A stretch of 10,930 bases of DNA from Bacteroides sp. (GTDB taxonomy: Bacteria > Bacteroidota > Bacteroidia > Bacteroidales > Bacteroidaceae): assembly GCA_019412865.1 (NCBI GenBank), contig DXOJ01000460.1, positions 1-10,930 of the forward strand, written 5' to 3'. Below the pieces are notes generated by a model that saw nothing but the letters and a program-made list of their open reading frames with translations, was not told the DNA's origin and did no database searches. A program made the translations under genes and the position numbers. Below are positions 7,684-10,930 of the stretch, piece after piece. Each line of letters starts with the position of its first letter. Within the stretch, counting starts at the first letter, position 1.

Positions 7684-9939
7684 TCAGAACCGGACGTTGG
7701 CTCCTGCGTAGATGCCGAAAGGATGTCCTGCCCTCAACCCTGCCGGATGGCGTGAAGTGAGATAGACCTTATCGGTCAGGTTCACGGCGTTTACTTTTAC
7801 CGTCAGGTATTTGTTCACATATACGCTGGCCGATGCATCCAGCACGAGGTGCGCAGGCACCTTCTCTCTTTCAGCGATCCTCCCCTGTCCGGGAGATGTG
7901 CGCATATCGCTGTTGTAGCGTGCTCCTATGTTCGCGTCGAACCATTTATGCTCTATTCCCACCTGTATGTTCAGTGCGTGTTTGAAGATGTAGGGGATCT
8001 CGTCTCCTTTCATCACGTTGCCCCATGAATGGCTTGAGAACGAGTTTCTCATCTCCGTATCGGTATAAGTATATGATACTTGCAGGGGCATGCGCACTTT
8101 CCATGCTTCAGGCAAGGGTTGGTATTGCATAAGAAATTCCACGCCTTTTACGCGGGCTTCGCCTACATTAAACTGTTCGAGCGTTCCCAATCCGCCCGAG
8201 GCGGCGAGGTCGCTTCCGAGCATATTGCTGTAATTGTTGTAGAAACCGATCAGCTCTGCTTTGAAGTTGCCGGCGGAAACGCGTGTTCCCAATTCCATAT
8301 TCACACTACTTTCGGGTTTTTGATACAACTCCGCGCTCGGTGGTGCGAATCCTTTGTGAACTCCGAAGAATACCGACGCTTCGGGAACGAGTTGATAGTT
8401 TACTCCCACGCCGGGAATCCAAACGCGCGCATGGTTGGGGGTTTCGATGCGTACTTTCCCCGTACGCTCCAGATCTGCTTTCGTATAATCTTTTTTCAGC
8501 AGGTCGATGTCTTCGTAGCGCAACCCGGCAGTGATAGTCCATGAGTTATATCTTAATTTGGCGAGCAGGTAACTTGCCAGTGCGTCCGCCGATGTGACGC
8601 GGTTGGCGTTCGTCCCGTGGATGCCTTCCATAAACAGCACCATCTTCTTGTTCTTCATGGAGTAAGCGTCGTCCCATTGGAAGCGGTCTTCCTCATCGTG
8701 ATGATAGCGCAGTCCGAACTCTACATCGAAGAAGAACTCATTCAGGTTGAAGCGGTATTCCGCTTTGGTTTGTATGCCTCTGGCACGATATGTCCTGTTG
8801 TTGGCTCTTACCAGCAGCGCTTCGCCTTCACGGTCGGCTTTCCCCGTCAGTATGTTGAAGTAACGGATGTTTGTTTCCGGATCGATGAGCACATCGGCGA
8901 TAGACCTCTTCTCTTTAGAGGTGATTCCCGCCCGTACGTCGTTCAGTTTGTACCAGTTGCGGTGGAAACGGTTATAATATGCGCTGGTGACTATTTTTAG
9001 CTTGTTGGAGAAGTTGAGCAGGTAAGTGGCTACCCATTGCTGATGATTGGTTTTCAACTCGTCCATCTGTGAGCCGGCATAGCGGACGAAAGGAGTTTGT
9101 TTGAAATCCTCTTCGGAAAGCCCTACATACGTTTCGTCCGAGTTCTCGCCCGCGTATCCGAACTTCAGTTCCAGCGCATGGTTTACCCCCGTGCCTTTAT
9201 CCGTTTTTACCATTACTTTAGCTATGAGGTCGTCTCTGTTGAATCCTTTGACGGGATGGTCTTCGTATTTCTTGAATCCGTCCGACTGATAGCGCAGATA
9301 TTCCACCATAAAACCGAAATGCTTCCACATGTTTCCGATGTGCGTATGCGACTTGAACGTGTTCTTGCTTCCGTAAGAGAGGTTCGCCGTGCCAGAAAAA
9401 GTGTTCGGTATAGGAGTCGATACCATGTTGATGGCTCCTCCCGTAGTGAACGGGCCGTACTGAACCTGACTACTCCCTTTCACCACTTCGACGGCTTCCA
9501 TGCGGGCAGCATTCGGAAAGTAATAAGCAGCCGGGGCGGAATAAGGGGCCGGAGCTGCCAAGATGCCGTCTTCCATAATAGAAATCCGTTCGCTTCGCTC
9601 GGCTTTCGTCCCCCGCAGGCTGATATTTGGGCGTAACCCGAACCCGTCTTCTTCATACATGTTTACCCCCGGAACGGCTTTTAACATCCGGTTGATGTCG
9701 GTGTACCCAAATTTACGTATCTCTTCAGGAGAGATATAATATGCTGAACCGGTGCGGTTTCTCGCCTTGAATTTACTCCCTAATATTTGTCGGCCCGATA
9801 CCACCACTTCTTCAAGCCGGTAAACGGTGTCCCTGTCAATATCCTCGTTTCCCTTTTCCTGCTGCTGCGCGTTCAAAGAGTGATTCACCATTTGAATGCT
9901 GAAAAAAGAGATACTGATTATCTTTCTCAAATTCGTCAT
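7684..9939 (-). CDS. FecA-like TonB-dependent receptor, probably for an iron chelate
   Basis: With the start at 9939 the product is 751 residues. The N-terminus MTNLRKIISISFFSIQM...SLNA is a signal peptide, probably cleaved after Ala24. A TonB-box-like segment EEVVVSG (43-49) is followed by the plug, with ISLRGTKAERSERISIMEDG (106-125), the PAPYSAPAAYYFP loop (130-142), and VEVVKGSSQVQYGPFTTGGAINMV (150-173). The remainder is a TonB-dependent barrel ending in Phe (YAGANVRF). The order 'RG...ER.S..I..DG...APAPY', 'VKG...QYGP.T.GGAIN' and the later YAGENSDETYVGL resemble FecA-type ferric citrate receptors, but substrate is not proven. No N-terminal signalling domain is present. An in-frame ATG at 10005 lies upstream of the predicted -7 box and would spoil the signal peptide, so 9939 is preferred. 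This is the first gene of the minus-strand operon. Confidence 0.93.
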   Translation of the reverse strand: MTNLRKIISISFFSIQMVNHSLNAQQQEKGNEDIDRDTVYRLEEVVVSGRQILGSKFKARNRTGSAYYISPEEIRKFGYTDINRMLKAVPGVNMYEEDGFGLRPNISLRGTKAERSERISIMEDGILAAPAPYSAPAAYYFPNAARMEAVEVVKGSSQVQYGPFTTGGAINMVSTPIPNTFSGTANLSYGSKNTFKSHTHIGNMWKHFGFMVEYLRYQSDGFKKYEDHPVKGFNRDDLIAKVMVKTDKGTGVNHALELKFGYAGENSDETYVGLSEEDFKQTPFVRYAGSQMDELKTNHQQWVATYLLNFSNKLKIVTSAYYNRFHRNWYKLNDVRAGITSKEKRSIADVLIDPETNIRYFNILTGKADREGEALLVRANNRTYRARGIQTKAEYRFNLNEFFFDVEFGLRYHHDEEDRFQWDDAYSMKNKKMVLFMEGIHGTNANRVTSADALASYLLAKLRYNSWTITAGLRYEDIDLLKKDYTKADLERTGKVRIETPNHARVWIPGVGVNYQLVPEASVFFGVHKGFAPPSAELYQKPESSVNMELGTRVSAGNFKAELIGFYNNYSNMLGSDLAASGGLGTLEQFNVGEARVKGVEFLMQYQPLPEAWKVRMPLQVSYTYTDTEMRNSFSSHSWGNVMKGDEIPYIFKHALNIQVGIEHKWFDANIGARYNSDMRTSPGQGRIAEREKVPAHLVLDASASVYVNKYLTVKVNAVNLTDKVYLTSRHPAGLRAGHPFGIYAGANVRF

Positions 9940-9973
9940 ATAGAATCGGTTTATTATGTAATAATGTTTGCCG

Positions 9974-10006
9974 CAAAGATAGTTTATTATGACATTACCG
10001 GTCAAT
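9974..10006 (-). promoter_or_regulatory. Bacteroides-type promoter of the FecA/SusCD operon
   Basis: Read on the minus strand, TATCTTTG (plus positions 9981-9974) matches the Bacteroides -7 consensus TAnnTTTG exactly. ATTG at 10006-10003 lies 21 bases upstream, where the -33 element (TTTG or TTG core) is expected. Transcription would start near 9967 and leave a leader of roughly 28 bases before the ATG at 9939. I see no comparable promoter in the short gaps further downstream, so this one probably drives all six minus-strand genes. Confidence 0.7.
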
Positions 10007-10011
10007 CGTCA
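9990..10011. promoter_or_regulatory. Imperfect dyad overlapping the -33 element (possible operator)
   Basis: The 22 bases are centred on the palindrome ACCGGT (9997-10002), with flanking arms TGACATT on the left and AATCGTCA on the right, so the two half-sites TGACATTACC and GGTCAATCGTCA are inverted copies apart from two extra bases in the second. The position over the -33 element would suit a repressor, possibly metal-responsive given the FecA-like gene, but I do not recognise it as a known Fur or other operator. Confidence 0.25.
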
Positions 10012-10053
10012 TTTTTAGGTATTTTTTTAGTAGATGACAAAAAATAAAATTCT

Positions 10054-10108
10054 GGTTCTGCGGGATTTAGTGTGAATTAACATGCCGAATCCCGCAATTA
10101 ACGGCATG
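10054..10108. repeat. Two interleaved inverted repeats at the possible left end of an ISL3-like element
   Basis: TGCGGGATT (10059-10067) pairs with AATCCCGCA (10088-10096), and CATGCCG (10081-10087) pairs with CGGCATG (10102-10108). The two hairpins share bases, so only one can form at a time. The stretch starting GGTTCTGCGGG at 10054 lies about 80 bases before the ISL3-type transposase start and could be the element's terminal inverted repeat. The matching right end is not visible in the window, so the assignment stays tentative. Confidence 0.4.
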
Positions 10109-10115
10109 AGAATTG

Positions 10116-10123
10116 TACTTTTG
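10116..10123 (+). promoter_or_regulatory. Possible -7 box before the ISL3 transposase remnant
   Basis: TACTTTTG fits the Bacteroides -7 consensus TAnnTTTG and ends eight bases before the ATG at 10132, which would leave almost no leader. No clear -33 TTTG is found 19-21 bases upstream, so this is a weak call. Confidence 0.3.
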
Positions 10124-10131
10124 TTGTCATT

Positions 10132-10604
10132 ATGAAGAGAACCGAAGACATATTATCCAAGCTACTACTCCAAAACAATGATGACTGGGAGATAGAAAAT
10201 GTTGTATGCGATGATTCCGTAGAGGAAATACGTATTACACTCAAATATCGTCACTCAACCATCAAGGTTGACGGGAATGAATTCCCGATTTTAGACTTCC
10301 GTCACGAACGGAGTTGGAGACATTTAGACATGTGGCAGTACAAGACTGTTCTTGAAGCGAAAATACCACGCTACCGTGATGGAGTCAAAGTGAAGAGCGT
10401 ACCTGTACCATGGGCATTACCCAATTCACGCTTGTCTTGGCTGATGGAAAAAAAACGATAGAAACGTTACAATCTACCAAAAATCAAACAAAGACTGCAC
10501 GTCTACTCCGCCTGTCCTTTGAACAAGTACATGGAGTTATGCTCCGTGCTGTAGAGCGAGGACTGGAGAAAGTTAAAATGATTAATTTGTATAAAGAATT
10601 GTAG
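10132..10604 (+). pseudogene. ISL3-family transposase remnant, frameshifted and truncated
   Basis: The first frame (10132-10461) encodes 109 residues: MKRTEDILSKLLLQNNDDWE, then FRHERSWRHLDMWQYKTVL and VPVPWALPNSRLSWLMEKK. The 'REWRHLD..QYK' and 'V.VPWA' motifs are those of the N-terminal region of ISL3-family transposases. The homology continues in the -1 frame as TIETLQSTKNQTKTARLL and FEQVHGVMLRAVERGLEK, ending at a stop at 10602-10604. The frames join at eight A (10448-10455). Reading through with a -1 slip gives 157 residues, against about 400 for a full ISL3 transposase, so the catalytic DDE region is missing. The last residues NLYKEL appear to lead into the place where intact relatives have the start of the catalytic domain. 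The cysteines of the usual N-terminal zinc finger are also absent. It is most likely a dead fragment. Confidence 0.8.
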
Positions 10605-10640
10605 ATATATTCAGTAACCATTCTATTTTCCGCCACGACA

Positions 10641-10671
10641 ATTTTATCGGCTGTTTTTCAGCCGATAAAAT
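10641..10671. repeat. Perfect 13-bp hairpin with a five-base loop
   Basis: ATTTTATCGGCTG (10641-10653) is followed by the loop TTTTT and by CAGCCGATAAAAT (10659-10671), an exact reverse complement. GACA (10637-10640) and TGTC (10677-10680) could extend the stem past a bulge of five A. It lies between two convergent transposase fragments. It could stop transcription from both sides, but neither strand has the usual U-run after the stem. Confidence 0.75.
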
Positions 10672-10681
10672 AAAAATGTCC

Positions 10682-10700
10682 GTAAGAAAATATTTTTGTT
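10682..10700. repeat. Possible terminal inverted repeat of an IS66-family element
   Basis: IS66-family ends typically begin GTAA. The plus strand reads GTAAGAAAATA from 10682, 19 bases before the stop codon of the IS66-type transposase gene, which is where the element's end would be expected. The other end is outside the window, so neither the inverted match nor an 8-bp target duplication can be checked here. Confidence 0.4.
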
Positions 10701-10930
10701 TTAACATTCCGATTGATAAAAACATGGCAGAAGCGCCTTCTTGTCGCAGTCCTTACCATGAAGAATACATTCAAACAAGTGCTTCAGGTAATCCTGAGGA
10801 TCTATGTCATTAAGTTTACAGCTTTCTATCAGAGAGAAGATGAATGCCGAGTTTCCTGCTGCATCCTCACTGCCGATGTTCATACAGTTCTTGAGCAGCA
10901 GCTTTACAGGTTTCATCCTTTGCTCACAGA
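10701..10930 (-). CDS. IS66-family transposase, C-terminal end (partial, 5' part beyond the window)
   Basis: The minus-strand frame is open from the right edge to the stop at 10703-10701. The ATG at 10916 is internal: the frame continues upstream to the edge as CEQRMKPVK. The sequence LLLKNCMNIGSEDAAGNSAF, then IFSLIESCKLNDIDPQDYLKHLFECI and the LLPC tail fit the C-terminal element of IS66 transposases (pattern 'KN....GS..AA...A...SLIE.CK.N..DP..YL...L'). About 76 residues are visible, without the DDE catalytic core. Whether the full element is intact cannot be judged. Confidence 0.88.
   Translation of the reverse strand, partial: CEQRMKPVKLLLKNCMNIGSEDAAGNSAFIFSLIESCKLNDIDPQDYLKHLFECILHGKDCDKKALLPCFYQSEC

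Larger units (their letters stand above)
1..9967 (-). other. Predicted six-gene operon: FecA-like receptor, SusC, SusD, pseudo-peptidase, DUF4302, acidic lipoprotein
   Basis: All six genes lie on the minus strand with gaps of 52, 10, 38, 5 and 16 bases. There is no stem-loop terminator or second convincing promoter in the gaps. Four of the six products carry lipoprotein signals and two are TonB-dependent barrels, so every visible product belongs to the outer membrane or cell surface. No enzyme for glycan breakdown and no regulator is included. The operon continues past the left edge, where further lipoproteins or an inner-membrane transporter could lie. Confidence 0.75.

Noticed and set aside
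1..9967. Polysaccharide utilisation locus
   Set aside because: SusC and SusD genes alone do not make one. No CAZyme, sulfatase, glycan-sensing hybrid regulator or SusE/F-like glycan-binding protein is recognisable, and the first gene is FecA-like.
9940..10005. Upstream start at 10005 for the FecA-like receptor
   Set aside because: That ATG lies upstream of the predicted -7 box and adds 22 residues (MTGNVIINYLCGKHYYIINR...) that do not resemble a signal peptide, whereas the ATG at 9939 gives a normal one.
10641..10676. Classical intrinsic terminator
   Set aside because: The hairpin is perfect, but neither strand shows a U-run directly after the stem, so I list it as an inverted repeat only.
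1..10930. CRISPR arrays, tRNA or rRNA genes, riboswitches
   Set aside because: I saw no regularly spaced direct repeats, no cloverleaf with a conserved TTCGA-type loop, no rRNA sequence and no leader long enough for a riboswitch: the one clear leader is about 28 bases.

Overview
The window looks like chromosomal DNA of a gut Bacteroidales (Bacteroides or a close relative). The grounds are a SusC/SusD pair, lipoproteins with acidic residues just after the lipidated cysteine, A-rich gene starts without Shine-Dalgarno sequences, and a promoter of the Bacteroides type (-7 box of the form TAnnTTTG). Species cannot be fixed from the sequence alone.

Positions 9981 down to 1 hold one tightly packed minus-strand gene set, probably a single operon that runs off the left edge. 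In transcription order it encodes a FecA-like TonB-dependent receptor (9939-7684), a SusC/RagA-type TonB-dependent transporter (7631-4254), its SusD/RagB lipoprotein (4243-2738), a lipoprotein of the putative zinc-binding metallopeptidase family whose HExxH site is altered to HQFAK (2699-1698), a DUF4302-type lipoprotein (1692-664), and an unrecognised lipoprotein with a very acidic tract (647 to beyond 1). Gaps are 52, 10, 38, 5 and 16 bases. The only good promoter lies in front of the FecA-like gene.

There is no glycoside hydrolase, lyase, sulfatase, hybrid two-component regulator or ECF sigma/anti-sigma pair in the window, and neither receptor has an N-terminal signalling domain. A polysaccharide utilisation locus is therefore not supported. 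A surface complex that captures a metal chelate, siderophore, peptide or other small ligand fits better: the SusD-like, pseudo-peptidase, DUF4302 and acidic lipoproteins would bind ligand outside the cell, and two TonB-dependent channels would import it. This is inference, but it is the most interesting system in the window.

Positions about 10054 to 10930 are mobile-element debris. They hold a possible left end and the 5' part of an ISL3-family transposase gene, broken by a -1 shift at a run of eight A and then truncated; a perfect 13-bp hairpin; and the 3' end of an IS66-family transposase gene on the minus strand, running off the right edge, with a possible IS66 terminus (GTAA...) at 10682.
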